A stretch of DNA of 64,000 nucleotides, taken from Talpa occidentalis. Lineage: Eukaryota > Chordata > Mammalia > Eulipotyphla > Talpidae. The notes beneath the pieces were generated by a model. That model was given only the letters and a program-made list of their open reading frames with translations. It was not told the DNA's origin and searched no databases. Positions 45,835 to 57,277 of this stretch are shown one piece after another (position 1 is the first letter of the stretch; every line of letters starts with the position of its first letter). The stretch is from contig NW_023601104.1 in NCBI RefSeq assembly GCF_014898055.3, positions 78,227,106-78,291,105 on the forward strand, written 5' to 3'. Made by a program: the position numbers and the translations under genes.

Positions 45835-46020
45835 AAGATGGACACAGGATTAAACACTAGCCATGTATCTTTGGACAAGTTACTTCTTTAATTTTCTCAG
45901 CTATAAAATGGACGAAGCAACACCTCTATCACAGAGCTTTTGAGGCTGTTAGAGCAAAGGGTGTGTGAAACCACAGAGGACAGTGCTCTATCCACAGGAC
46001 GTGCTCAATAATCATTTCCC
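45835..46020 (+). repeat. MIR-like element
   Basis: TTGGACAAGTTACTTCTTTA, CAGCTATAAAATGGACG and GACAGTGCTC mark a diverged MIR. Confidence 0.7.
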
Positions 46021-46024
46021 CTCC

Positions 46025-46215
46025 TTGCCCATGTTGATTGCTCTCTGTCCCTTACTGCATTTAGTGCACAGTCAGAAGTCTACTGCTTTCTAATTGCATC
46101 ATGACTATTAGTATTTTCTCCTCAATTTATTTCAAAGGTCCTTGAGAACAAAGATGGTATCTCATTCTCTATTATGAACCCCCAACACTTAGCACTATAC
46201 TGGGCAGAAAGCATC
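46025..46215 (+). repeat. L2 3'-end fragment
   Basis: CAAAGGTCCTTGAGAACAAA and CCCAACACTTAGCACTATAC follow the L2 tail. Confidence 0.7.
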
Positions 46216-47079
46216 CAAAGCTCTTTTGTATATATTAATTAATTCCTATGATGCCCTGAGTTAGGCCAAGGAATGCTCTGATTCCCAGTTGGCATTGGAT
46301 GAAATAGGTTTAAAGGGGATTTGTGACTGCTCTAGTCACAGAGCCACTAGAAGAAGCAGGACATAGCTTTCTAGACTCTGTCATAGAAAACTTTTAAGTA
46401 GACTGTCCAAAAGACATCAGTCCTCCCTGAGAACTGCCCAACATACTCCACCTCCCATTCACACACTGGTAGGTCTTGGAGACCATGATCCTACATGGTG
46501 CTGCCCCACTGGCCACAGCTAGTTGGCTGACCCAGGAGTAGACACCTAACGCAAGGTTAGCCAATGAGATTCTACCTCCCATATACTTGGATTAAGAAAT
46601 GTTTAATAAATGCCAGTTGAGCCAGAAACCAATTAAATCAAGCCTCAATATCAGGCCATATGCAGAGAGAAATAGGAAAGGCAGTTGTGTGAGAGAAGAC
46701 ACAGTGGAAAAGTGGATGCTAGACGTTGCCTTGGTTCCTTACTCTTTCCCAACCCTAAAACTCTACCATTTTCTTATACTGCCTGAGGTTTGAATCTTCA
46801 AAAATTGTTCAAATGTGGAACAGCCCAGCAGCTTTTCAAATAGATCCCAGCTCTGCTTAACCGTCGAGTTTTATGCAACTAAAAGACGCTCAACCAGGAT
46901 TCATAGAGCTAGTGGTCAAGGGATCCCTGATCCTTTTTTTTGGTGGTGGGAGGGGGAGGGCTGCAATTGTAATAGTACTAAAATGTTATTTGAAATGTTT
47001 CCCTCCATTCACTCAGAAGTGCACCGTGGTGTTTTCTGGAGGTTACATGCCATGGTGATGTCATAGTCCTGCGTGCTTG

Positions 47080-47215
47080 TGAAGTCTTAACATATTTTCT
47101 GTTTTGATTTCTAATGTGGTATCACTAGTTTTAACCCATGGAAACAATAGCTTTGGGGGCCCTAGTATTTTTAAGTAAAAAATTCCTGGGCCCAAAAGAA
47201 GCTGAGAACCACTCT
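47080..47215 (+). mobile_element. hAT-type fossil, name not assigned
   Basis: GTTTTGATTTCTAATGTGGT, CCCATGGAAACAATAGCTTT and GCTGAGAACCACTC resemble a common hAT-derived repeat. Confidence 0.5.
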
Positions 47216-47234
47216 GTACATTTTTGTTATTTTA

Positions 47235-47395
47235 AGTGAGAACCTCAGACCAGCAGTGTCAGCATCACCACGAACTTGTTAACCAGGCAAAACCTCAGTG
47301 CCCAGGCATGGACCTTCTGCATCAGAATCTGCAGATGTTGACAAGATCACCAGGTGTGTCACATGCACATTAAATTTTGAGAAATGCGCAACTAT
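47235..47395 (+). mobile_element. MER5A-like hAT fossil
   Basis: GAGAACCTCAGACCAGCAGT, ACGAACTTGTTAACCAGG, CATCAGAATCTGCAGATGTT and TTTTGAGAAATG follow a reordered or diverged MER5 pattern. Confidence 0.6.
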
Positions 47396-47429
47396 GCCAC
47401 AATGCATAAATAAATATTCTTCCATGGAA

Positions 47430-47450
47430 GGATGGATGGATGGATGGATG
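47430..47450. repeat. (GGAT)5 microsatellite
   Basis: Uninterrupted GGAT units, 21 nt. Confidence 0.92.
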
Positions 47451-47629
47451 ATACATGGATGACTCACAGAAATTTCATAAATTTTAAAGAACTCTGATTT
47501 CTTGAGCTAAAGTTACCACAGACACAATTATTCCATGTTGGACCTAAAGTTCCCTCACATCTCAGGGAATCTCCACTGCCAAGACTCCAAGAGATGTTCC
47601 CTTTGCCTGCACCCTCTTAATAATATCTA

Positions 47630-47815
47630 GTCTTTTTAAGTACTCGAAACTAGCTATGGATTATTACCCTCATTTTAATGATAATAGTGATAATGAACTG
47701 AGATCCCGAGGACTTATATCATGTAGTCAAGGCCATAAAAGTTACATAATTCACTTAGTCTAGTAAGTGGTAGAGCTGGGATCTGAACCCAGGTTCAAAC
47801 AAGGCAGTAACTGTC
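47630..47815 (-). repeat. MIR-like element
   Basis: GTAAGTGGTAGAGCTGGGAT and CTGAACCCAGGTTCAAAC are the reverse MIR core. Confidence 0.8.
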
Positions 47816-48474
47816 CTTGTTATCACTGCCTCAGCTTCAGCGTCCCCAATAAGCATTCAAATCACAGGAGTTGTGTTAAAGTGCAGGCTCTAATGGTGTC
47901 CGCTGGAGTGGAGTCTGGGGTCCTGCATGTCCAGCAAGCTCTGGGGAGAAATTAATGCTGAAGTAGGGGACCACACCGTCTGCACCTTGACTGTCCCTCA
48001 GTCCTGACCACAGAATGGGAGGGACTCTTGTTCTGAAGCAGCCAACAGCAGCTTAAATATTCTACTTTATTTTTTTTAAGTATTTCAATTTTATTTATAT
48101 AAGATTGTATCGTAATATTAGTATTACATGGGGAAAAAAATTTAGACTTCTAGTCCAGTTGCACATACCACTTGACAGGGTGGCTTAATTGAGTCTGTGA
48201 GTTAAACATCTTTGTACCTGATTCCATCTCAGAAAGCTCAGCCACACCCTTCCAGGGCCTGCCACAGCTCCCACCATGGGAGACGTGTCCACATGTCACT
48301 GCACAGCTACCTCTTGGCTAGCATTGGGAGGTCCCTATCCAGCCCCCTCACTGTATTCAGGCCTCTCAGCTCCCATGAAGCTGAAGTGCAACACTTTTTT
48401 TTTACCTTTTTCCATCATGCAATCATTCATTCAAAAAATTAGTCACAGGCCACATGCTGGGCAGGGGGCTGGGC

Positions 48475-48600
48475 CTGACTTAGCAGAAAAAAGCACAGAC
48501 TTGCATTCAAACCCTGCCTTCTTCTCTGCTAGGTTGGATGACCCTTAGCAAGTTACTTAACCTCTCTGGGGGTAATAATACCACTTTCGGGAATGAAAGA
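48475..48600 (+). repeat. MIR-like fragment
   Basis: GCACAGACTTGCATTCAAAC and CAAGTTACTTAACCTCTCTG are the MIR core. Confidence 0.8.
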
Positions 48601-48610
48601 AGCAGCAAAG

Positions 48611-48835
48611 CAGCACTGGCCAATAGAAACATAATGTAAGCCATATATGTCATTTTAAATTTTCCAGTAGCTATTTTTAAAAAAAAGGAGTAAAAAGAAT
48701 AACAGGTACAATCAATTTCAATAACATTTTATTTAACCCAATATACCCAAAATATCATTTCGATATGAATCAATATAAAAAAATATAAATGAGATGTTCT
48801 GCATTCTCTTAATATTAGCAAGTGTGCGCTAAAAA
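48611..48835 (+). mobile_element. hAT-type non-autonomous element, 5' part
   Basis: CAGCACTGGCCAATAGAAAC, ATGTAAGCCATATATGTCAT and ATTTTATTTAACCCAATATA match the element at 61077 along most of its length. The 3' end is degraded. Repbase name not recalled with certainty. Confidence 0.75.
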
Positions 48836-49984
48836 GGCATGGAGAAAAAGAAAACACAGTATACAGCTCTCAGTCCTCACTGAACACGGCAACTCTTATG
48901 TTTAGAGCCTCATCACATGGCCTGGTGTACAGCAAGGACCGGGAAAACATAAACAGCCGTGGCCACACTCCTGCTGGTGTTCTTACAGCGAAGTCATATT
49001 CACTGACTGAGAGTCCAGTTGTCTAGATTCAGGTTGGGAGTGAAGACGTGAAGACCTTCCTCACAATCTACTCTGATACTTTTGGTTTGGGATGAGGGAG
49101 GGAAGGGAGCAAGTCTGGAGGCACACAGTCTTGGAGTTCACAAAAGGCCCAAAATTCCACATTCTAAAACCTTGAATGGTAACATTCCATGGCCATTATT
49201 TTGTAATCCTCAATGAAGCCACGGGTCAAGGCAAGTTCCTCAATGAGCATTACAACACTTAGAGGACACCTAGAAGGGCAACTTCCTAAGTAGAAATCAG
49301 CCTGACACCCAAATCCACTGATCAGCTGGCGAACCACTGAAAGCAGAACAGCTGGATAACAGACACCTTTCGGTGTGATGTAATAAGAAGAGTCCATCAC
49401 CACCAGGAAGAAACATTTGCCCATAATATTTACATACAATTATCTTGATCTGAATCAAGGCTTATTCAAACCACCAGTTTTAAGGAAATGAAGATAGAGG
49501 AACATATTAAATTCCACCAGTCCACCCAAATTTAGATTAAGAAATTCCATAAGACCAACCACCCAAGTTCTTCAACAAATAAATTTAATGAATGAAAAAA
49601 AATAATAGGTATGCAGTAGGTAGAGCAAGGAACATACATGCTATAGAGTAAAAGAGGCTTAAGTTTCATACAAACCAACTGTAATAGGAGCATTTTTTAT
49701 AAGATCAGGAGAAAATGAACAGAATGGATAGTAGATACTAGAATAGCTCTTTTTATTGAATTTTATAAAGTTATCTGTTAGCAAAATACATGGAGGTATG
49801 TACAAGTTAAATGATAAAATGTCTAGGATTTGCTTTAAAGTATCACAAAAAAAAGTTAAACATACAAACCAACAAAAAGTGGGAATAAAGAACAGATAAA
49901 AGAAGATGGTCAAAATGCTGATAATTGCTGAAGCTGGACAGTAACTATAACATATAAGGACTCTCCATCACATCTTAGAAGCAC

Positions 49985-50140
49985 CTTAGCTAAGGGTGGG
50001 CGGCATTAACTCACATTAACATCACCCAAGAACTGGCTAATCAGAGAGCTTCCCAGGCCTGCTAAATCAGAACTTCTAAGAGTGGGTCCCAGGGAACCAC
50101 ATTTTGATAAGCTCTCATGGTGATTCTGAAAGCCCAAGAA
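49985..50140 (+). mobile_element. MER5A-like hAT fossil
   Basis: CATTAACATCACCCAAGAAC, GCCTGCTAAATCAGAACTTC and ACATTTTGATAAGCTCTCAT, GGTGATTCTG follow MER5A. Confidence 0.7.
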
Positions 50141-51114
50141 CCAAGGTAAGGGCCTTGCCTAGAGCCTGAAGGGCCAGACAGGCCAAGGCAAGTTCATTCT
50201 CTAGATGGAAAGCAGCAATTTACCCTGGAGGCTATTACCCTTTACCTGGTAATAGTCACACCCTTGCAGAGCCCTGAAGGTGACCACAGAAAGCCTCTTT
50301 GGGTTGGAACACAAGGACTCTGGAGAACCCACCTGAATGCACCACTAAGGCTTAGCTTCCTCCCTTCCTGAACTATTCTCATATTTTTATTGCTTCCACC
50401 ATGGGTTTCCCCTCTGCCATTTTCCCAGGCTTCTGATCTTTCCTTGCCACTTTCCAGGCCCGAATAACTGCAAGGTTCATGCCAAACCCACTTGGGAGCC
50501 ATTCACTATGGCCCCCATGCTTTCCCAGCTGGCACATACTCTGTGTAGTCAAGGGTACTCCAGAGCAGACTCCTGACCCTGCTTGTCTGGGGCAGCCCCT
50601 GGGACAGGAAACTTTCAGCACCTTCTTTTATGACAGAGGAGCACAGGCAACAGCCACATTCCCTCGTCCTCCACCTTCACCCTACCCCACCCCACCACCT
50701 TCCCCGACCCTCATCTTCCTGTGCCTCTTCGGCCATCTGCAAGTTCTAAACTCTTGCAGGATATCACCTGGGTTCAGGGTTCTTCCAGAGTTTTCTTTCC
50801 TAATAAGAAAATCCTCACTTTAGGTCATCAAAAGGTTCTTGAGAAGTGTGACTTTCAGCAAAATGATGTATATTATGAAAGAAGGTCCTTAAATAAAGTC
50901 ATTTCATTCAATATCAACCAAGGCTGTTTTTTTCTCACCAACATTATAACTAAATGACACTGAACAAAGCGTTATTTGAGAACCAGCTGTGTTCTGCAAG
51001 GAAGATCATGGCTACAACTTTAGCTAACTGCAGCAGGACCTGGAGTCTGGGGCCAGTTGTTTGCCCAGCCCGGTCTCTATGACCTCTTCCCTCCCTCATG
51101 GGGTCCCAGCTTAC

Positions 51115-51210
51115 CCGTCCTCTGGTCCTGTTCTTTCGCTTGGGAATATCCTCTTCTAAATCCTCTTCTTCATTTCCTTCTTCCACATTTTCATCATTTT
51201 CCAAAACCCT
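51115..51210 (-). CDS. DPF3: DPF3 coding exon (probably exon 5), acidic stretch and basic nuclear-localisation-like motif
   Basis: The 96-nt exon encodes exactly 32 residues in phase 0/0. The first two thirds are strongly acidic (VEEGNEEEDLEEDIP) and the last third is strongly basic (PKRKNRTRGR). The basic part resembles a nuclear localisation signal, as expected for a BAF subunit; that role is inferred. The acceptor is TTGTCATTTCAG/AGGG and the donor CGG/GTAAGC. Because the exon length is a multiple of three with both borders in phase 0, skipping it would keep the frame while removing the charge switch. Confidence 0.95.
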
Positions 51211-51734
51211 CTGAAATGACAAGAAACACAAGTAGATGTATGAGAGATTAAATGCAAAGGAGAAATCCATCAGCAGGAAATGTGGAGGTGTTCTGCTTTC
51301 TTGTTGTTTGTTAACAAAGCAAAGACCCTGCCATTGCATGAAAAGTCAGGTGCCCAAGATGCTGCCAGGACTTGGACTCGGGTGGTACCAGCCCTCTTCT
51401 CAAACCCACAGGATCCTCCTAGGCAGGCCCTCCCAGAACAAACACCTTTTTCAACCACCTTTTCCTAAGTAGAATTTTCTCAAAAGAGAATGCTCTGGGA
51501 GGGGTGGTTTCCTATGTGGGCTCAAGTGTTTTGTCAAAACTTTCTTCAATATAATTTTCCTTTTCTCCCTAAAGCATCACCTCCAAAACATGAAATATGT
51601 TTCTCCTTCCCCTAGCACTCTGCAGCCCTGCCCTATTTGATGAAAACAAGTAACTTTCTGTTCATTTGACCAGAATTTGACATTAATGTGTTGCTTATAA
51701 GCATCCACTGTTATATTTTTAAAATAGAACATTA

Positions 51735-51900
51735 TTTGTAATGGCACCTAAAGATCAACAGCCCTGCAAGTCACACCGCAGCAGAAAATCCAACTTCCAT
51801 TTTACAGGTGAATAAACTGAGGCTGAAAACAGCGTGGACTGCTCAAGGTTATAGAGCAAAACCACGGCTAAAGGAAGGTCAGATTCTCCCGCTCAGTTCT
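51735..51900 (-). repeat. MIR-like fragment
   Basis: TTCCATTTTACAGGTGAATA, AACTGAGGCTG and TGCTCAAGGTTATAGAGCAA are reverse MIR motifs. Confidence 0.75.
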
Positions 51901-52179
51901 CAGTTCTTGTGTCTGAGAATTCCAAGGTATGTCATGGCAGGCCATTCCTATAGGGGCCTGAGTACTTCATTTCTTTGGGGGAGGGAAGCAGAGAAGGGGA
52001 GAAAAGGTATGTAACTCTAAGTTTAAGTGAGGGACAAAAAATGGTGACGGGAGACCCAGACCCAGCATGAAGAGGCATGGAGCTCACTGGATTCCATGTC
52101 AGCGGTCCTGAAACTTCTTTATGGGCTCATTGTGTGGCCTCTCTGTATGCCTGTTTGTCTGGTTATAAAACAGAAATTC

Positions 52180-52620
52180 ACTCACTCAATCAACAAACAT
52201 TTGTCTAGTGCTGACAAATGGCAGGTATGGTGTCAGACAACTCACAGTTACAGTCCTGGCTTCAAGTGGCCTCTACAGACCAGTGAATGGAGGACAGATT
52301 TAAACAACATACACACCATATCATTACAACTGCTACAAACAGTGACAGGCAAATTCAAGTTGCTAGGAGGGAGTCGCAGAAGAGAATTTTACCTAATCCA
52401 GGGACCTGGTAAGGCTTACCTGAGGAAGTGACCTAAGGAAGTTGAGATGTAAAGGATGAGCAATGACTAGCCTGAGCCTGGGGAGAGAGTGAAGGAAAGT
52501 ATTCTAGTCAGAGGGAATGGCATGAGCAAACTCCCTGAAGCAGGGAGAGGGACATGGCCTGTCCATGAGGCCAGTGCAACCAGAAGTCAGAGGCTCAGGG
52601 AGAGGTTGGCATAACATAGG
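52180..52620 (+). repeat. old interspersed repeat, family not assigned
   Basis: CAAACATTTGTCTAGTGCTG, TGCTACAAACAGTGACAGGC and GAGGGAATGGCATGAGCAAA follow a widespread mammalian mid-repetitive pattern. Confidence 0.5.
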
Positions 52621-53879
52621 ACTAAAACAGCAGCAGCATCACATTATACAGAATAGCAGCACCCACCTATCCTGTGATGGTGGTGTGCACTGACCGTCAC
52701 AGCTATGCAAGGGCTCAGAGAGCAGCACATACTACCTGATGTCTGATGTCACCACCACTGCCCATGTGCCTCTGGACAACGAATACCTCAAAACCCAAGA
52801 ATAAGTTAGGAGCCACCTTCCCCCACTGTCTTTAGTCAGAGGGTTCTCTTCCAATCAGAGGGGTCAGGATATTGCTAATTACCAACCTCCCAAAGAACAC
52901 AGAACATACCTACTTCTCTACCAGGTTTGCTTAGGGAACTAGCAGCTGACAGGACCTATGAGTGTTTGGGTCAAGCTTGGCCATCTAATAGAGCAGCAGC
53001 ATTGCCTACTGGGAAACATCAGCTCAGGCCAGAGCGAGCCTCTCTGCATTGTGGCTGTAGGTGGAAACACCAGCCACTGTGAAGTAAGACAATGACCAGT
53101 CACATGCTCTGCAGCCTTCACTAAGAAGCTGTAGTAACAGCAAGGCGTTGCTACTAGCCCTGTTGTCGCTGCTAGTATTCCCACCTCACAAACTTTCTGG
53201 GTCTTGAAAGTCCTTTAATCAAGCTAAGTTTCCAAACCCTCCAATTTAAAGGTCATTGCCTCTGGCATCTCAGTACAATTCTGACTCCACTCTCATTTTT
53301 TATTATGAATTTATTACCTGAGAGATGGACTCAGCTGGAAGGCAAAAGACTGAGAGAAGGCAGGGAGCCGGTCCCCAGAGTGCCGCCTGGCCTCATGTCC
53401 AGGGCCACGCCACCTTCTCCCTCGGCTCCATCCCTTCCTCTTCCCATGGACTCCCTGGGTCCCTAGAGCCTCTATCCTGTGCCCCAAGCCCAGATGGAGT
53501 CGCAGCCACCCAGAGTATGTGCATTTCCTGCAACGTGGCCCTGACCCTAGAGGCCTCTCAACATAACTGGAAGACCAGGAGTTCCTGACACACAGCTCAT
53601 ATCTGGGGCTCAGGAAGCAAGGAGCATCCTGTATTAGGAGCAAAGGGCAGGGGAGTTCAACTGGAGATGCAGCCGATCCCCCAGGCACATGCTTGTATAT
53701 TCCCTGTCCATGACCATGATCTGGAAAATAAACACATTTTAAAATAACTTTTCTCCCTGTTTCTCTAAACAGTTTTTACAGTGTTGATAACAAAAGTTTG
53801 TGGTTATGTGAGGGGGTGAAAAAAGGCAGAAGAAGGAATTCCTTTTTAAAGACTCCACTGTCTCTGAAAATCATAACTG

Positions 53880-54480
53880 ACTTGTTGGTCCTGCATCCCA
53901 TCTCCTCTCCCTGCAGCAGCCAGAGGGATCTTCATGAAACAAAAGCACTGTTCTGGTTAAAATCCTTCCGATGACGTCCTTTTTAATTTCCCATGAAACG
54001 AAGAGCCTCTTCCACGGCCCGAATGGTCTCTTCCCTGCTCAGTGTCCAAATCCATACGCAGTCCTGCTGTCCCTGGCTCCAGGCACTCCAGTCAGTCTTC
54101 TACCCATTCTTTCAACACAGTGGATGTGGACCAGTCTCAAGCCTTCAAGCACACTGTTTCTCTGCCAGGAAAGCACTTCGAGGGATCCACACTTTGCTGG
54201 CTCGTCCTCATCCCATAGGACTCAGGTTAAGTCCCTGGTTTCCCTTAGAGCACTACCTAGAATCTGTCCCTCCTCTTACACTAACTCTTCACACTCTGTT
54301 CTCTTCATGGTATTTATCCTGAAATGCAGTTACTCTGCCTGAACACTGCTTTCTGTCACACTAGAATTCAAGGAGGGGTGCAGGAGACAGGTCTCTTGGT
54401 TTCTCAGTTTCCCCAGAACCTAGCACAGTGTCTGCTCACAGGAGGCCCTCAACAAACTTTGGTTGAATGAATGAATGAAA
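53880..54480 (+). repeat. L2 element, long fragment
   Basis: GGTTAAAATCCTTCCGATGA near the left end, then ACACTCTGTTCTCTTCATGG, CCTAGCACAGTGTCTGCTCA and the tail TTGGTTGAATGAATGAATGA. This is the longest L2 here. Confidence 0.75.
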
Positions 54481-54939
54481 AATGAACAAATGTAGTTCAC
54501 TTTCTACATATTCCCTTGATTTTAATAACATAAAGCCAGTAAAGATAGATAAACTCTTCTGACTTAAGGTCCTGGTTTCAGCTTCTAGCACCATCTCAGC
54601 ACATCGTGGACATCACAGGGATGATGATAATGAAGATGAGTCAACAGTGAGGACTCATGTACTGGCTCAAGGCTGCCCAGAAGAGCTCAATCCCCACCCC
54701 CCAATAAGGGCAAAGGGAAGGGCTGCCTGTCACTGCCACATCCAGGTTTCTGGGCAATATTCTGTCCCACTCACAGATTCAGTTAAATTCAGACAAATTA
54801 TAGTAACTGAGCAAAAAGACTCTAATGGGCAAAGCAGGTGTAATAGACCTTGACTTAAAATATGCAAAACTCAAAAAATGGGGGAGGGGGTATTCCTGAA
54901 TAGACCAAAAACAAAAACAAGGAAGAAAGTACTAGATAC

Positions 54940-56170
54940 ACGACATGCCAGAGACAAGAAGAGATCCCTCCTGCTATGGGGGACCAAGCAAGGCTTCATG
55001 GGGAAGGTAGACTGGGGCTGAGCCTGCATGATGGTGGAATCTTTGCACATGAAGATGGAAGCAAATTGTTATACAGGGATATAAAGGCACAGCATGGCCA
55101 CAGCACAGAGGGAAGAGGTAAAGAAGTGAGGGGGGAAGCCTGAAGCCAGGCTAGGAGCAGAGCCAGATGTCCAAGAAGGCCATGCTCATCTTTTGGGATT
55201 TATTTAGTAGAAAACAAAAGTGTTTTAGCTAAGTGTTTAAAACAAGGGCATGATGCAGGCAGAGCTTTGTTTGGGGATGTAAAGTCAGATAGCAAATCAG
55301 GACAGGTAGAAAGAGAAAGGACAGGGACAAGCGTTTGCTCACTCACGCAGTCATTCGTTATTTATTGTGTACCTATTATGTGCCAGGCACTGTTTGGGTG
55401 CTTGAGGTACATAAATCATTACATTATATTACATTGCATTATCCAGGGTGCTTGAGATAGATTAGTGAGCAAAACAGGCAGAATTAGATAAACAATAATA
55501 TATAAAATCATTATATTACAGATATGTTAGATGGTGATAAGAGCTAGAAGAAGAAAGAGAAGGGAAAGGAGAGCAGAGTTAGAGGGTCAGGAGTGCCCAG
55601 GTGTGTCTCCCACAGGGCGGTCAGGGAACCTTCATGCAGAAGGAAAAGGAGCAAGAACTGGGAGAAGGTGAGGATCTGGGCGAGGACTCTGCAAGCAGAG
55701 GATGCAGAGGCAGGGCCCCCAGGCAGAAGTATGCCTGGCATGTTCTCAGAGTAGCACAAAGAAGTCACCCTGGAGCAAAGAGTGTCAGAAAGAGGTAGCA
55801 GGGCCTGGCTTGTATTCTGGCAGAGTGGGAGCACAGAAATGACAGAATCTGACTTCGATTCTAAAGGGCTCCCACTCCACCATTAGCAGGGGGCCACGTA
55901 GAAAGCAATGGGCAGAGTTCAGACAGGAGGCAGGAGTGGCTTGGACCAGGGCCTGGCAGTGGATGTGTAAGGAGGAGGTGCACTCTGGATTTAGGCTGGA
56001 GGCAGTCAATAGGACTCCTGATAAACTGAAGATTGGGTGCAAGAGAAAGACAGTGTGGAAGATGACTCGATGGTGTGTTTGACAAACACTGAGGATCTTG
56101 ACTAGGGTGGTAGTTCCTGGGAAACAGAGGAGGGAACAATACAAGCCATGTCGTGGCAACTAAATGGAAA
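54940..56170. repeat. cluster of old interspersed repeats, family not assigned
   Basis: ATTATGTGCCAGGCACTGTT, GATGGTGATAAGAGCTAGAA, GGAGGCAGGAGTGGCTTGGA and similar phrases belong to a widespread mammalian pattern also seen at 52180. I cannot name it securely. Confidence 0.45.
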
Positions 56171-56289
56171 GTACTTGACAAGTCATCTGAACAAGGAGGC
56201 CACGTTCATGGATTTGTCCAGGTCTTCACTGGGACCTGAATTTTCTGGGTAAGTGAGAGACCCCAGGGTACAACCCTCAGGGCCCCTGA

Positions 56290-56640
56290 CTTGACAAAAC
56301 TCACAAAAATTTAACTTTTATTAATGTAATGATCATTTTAATGAATTAATACATTAATACTAAATGAGAAATAAAACTGATAAATGTATACTATAATATA
56401 TACATGTAACATAAAAGATAAAATTTGAATAAAATATGTGTCATCTAATTTTAATAATTAAATTCTGTTCAAATATTTTGAGAAATCTTCAAAATATTTC
56501 ATATTCTTCTTTGTTTTACCTGAATTACTCAAATAAAGATACCAAAGTTCTCTTTGAAAAAAAAAATAATTAAATTCTGTTTAATCATTAATGTTATTGT
56601 TTAGTATTTGTATTAATATTATAATATTCTGTGCCAACCA
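56290..56640. other. AT-rich island
   Basis: Almost free of G and C, with many ATTAAT and TTAATAAT words, between moderately GC-rich flanks. It contains the small retrocopy. Confidence 0.75.
56453..56581 (+). mobile_element. tiny poly(A)-tailed retrocopy with 17-bp target-site duplication
   Basis: AATAATTAAATTCTGTT occurs at 56453-56469 and again at 56565-56581. The 95 bp between them end in an A run from 56557, with AATAAA at 56532-56537, about 19 nt before the run. That is the layout of a 5'-truncated mRNA 3' end inserted by L1 machinery. The source transcript is unknown. Orientation is antisense to DPF3. Confidence 0.7.
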
Positions 56641-56969
56641 TTGCATCTGGCTATGGGGATTCAAGACCAATAAATAAGGAACAGACAGAGCACGCCAGTG
56701 TAGTGCTGGTAATAAGAGCCTCCTTAGTGCTATTCATGAGGGAAGGAGCCACGGAAACAGAAGTAACCAACCCTGCCTGACCAGAAACTTCCAAGCTGGC
56801 CTTGAAGGGAAGGTGGGGAGTGCTATGAAAAACTGAGACACCAGGTCAACCAAGCCAAGGGAGAGGTATGCGGAACCAGGCAGGGGTAAGGAAGGGACTT
56901 GCTCAAGACTAGCTGGTGCAGATAACCCTGAGGTTTCAAGCCAGGCCATGAACTATTTGTTTCATCAGG

Positions 56970-57062
56970 TGAAGACTCAATCTGTTCTGCTCACCATGGT
57001 GTCCAGCACATGAGGACTGATGCACTGTAGGCTCAAAAATAACATCTTGAATGAATAAACAG
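56970..57062 (+). repeat. L2-type tail
   Basis: ATGGTGTCCAGCACATGAGG and ATCTTGAATGAATAAAC resemble an L2 3' end. Confidence 0.5.
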
Positions 57063-57277
57063 GGAGGTGAAGGGAGAAGAATGGATGTGAAGGGAACAAT
57101 GACTTCTTCTGGGGGTCACCTTAGATCAGAAAGGAATTTGTAAGCTTCCGGATCACAGTGCCATGAAACTGTTTGAGAGGCAGCCCTGACCCTCAAGCGA
57201 GCATGGCAGCCAATGCAGGGCTCTGGAAGCACAGTGGGGGTGCTCTGGTGGTCTCCCCACAGTGGGCCCAGAAATAC

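Larger units (their letters stand above)
43109..51114 (-). other. DPF3: DPF3 intron between exons at 51115 and 43108 (8,006 bp)
   Basis: Donor GTAAGC and acceptor TCTCCAG. It holds MIR and L2 fragments, two MER5A-like fossils, one hAT-type element at 48611, CA, GGAT and CATT microsatellites. From about 48940 to 49980 and 50150 to 51114 I see nothing I can name. Confidence 0.75.
51211..57277 (-). other. DPF3: DPF3 intron between exons at 57278 and 51210 (6,067 bp)
   Basis: Donor GTATTT next to 57278 and acceptor TTTCAG. It holds an L2 fragment, old unassigned repeats, an AT-rich island with a small retrocopy at 56453-56581 and an L2-type tail at about 56970-57062. About 52620-53880 shows nothing I can name. 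Confidence 0.75.
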
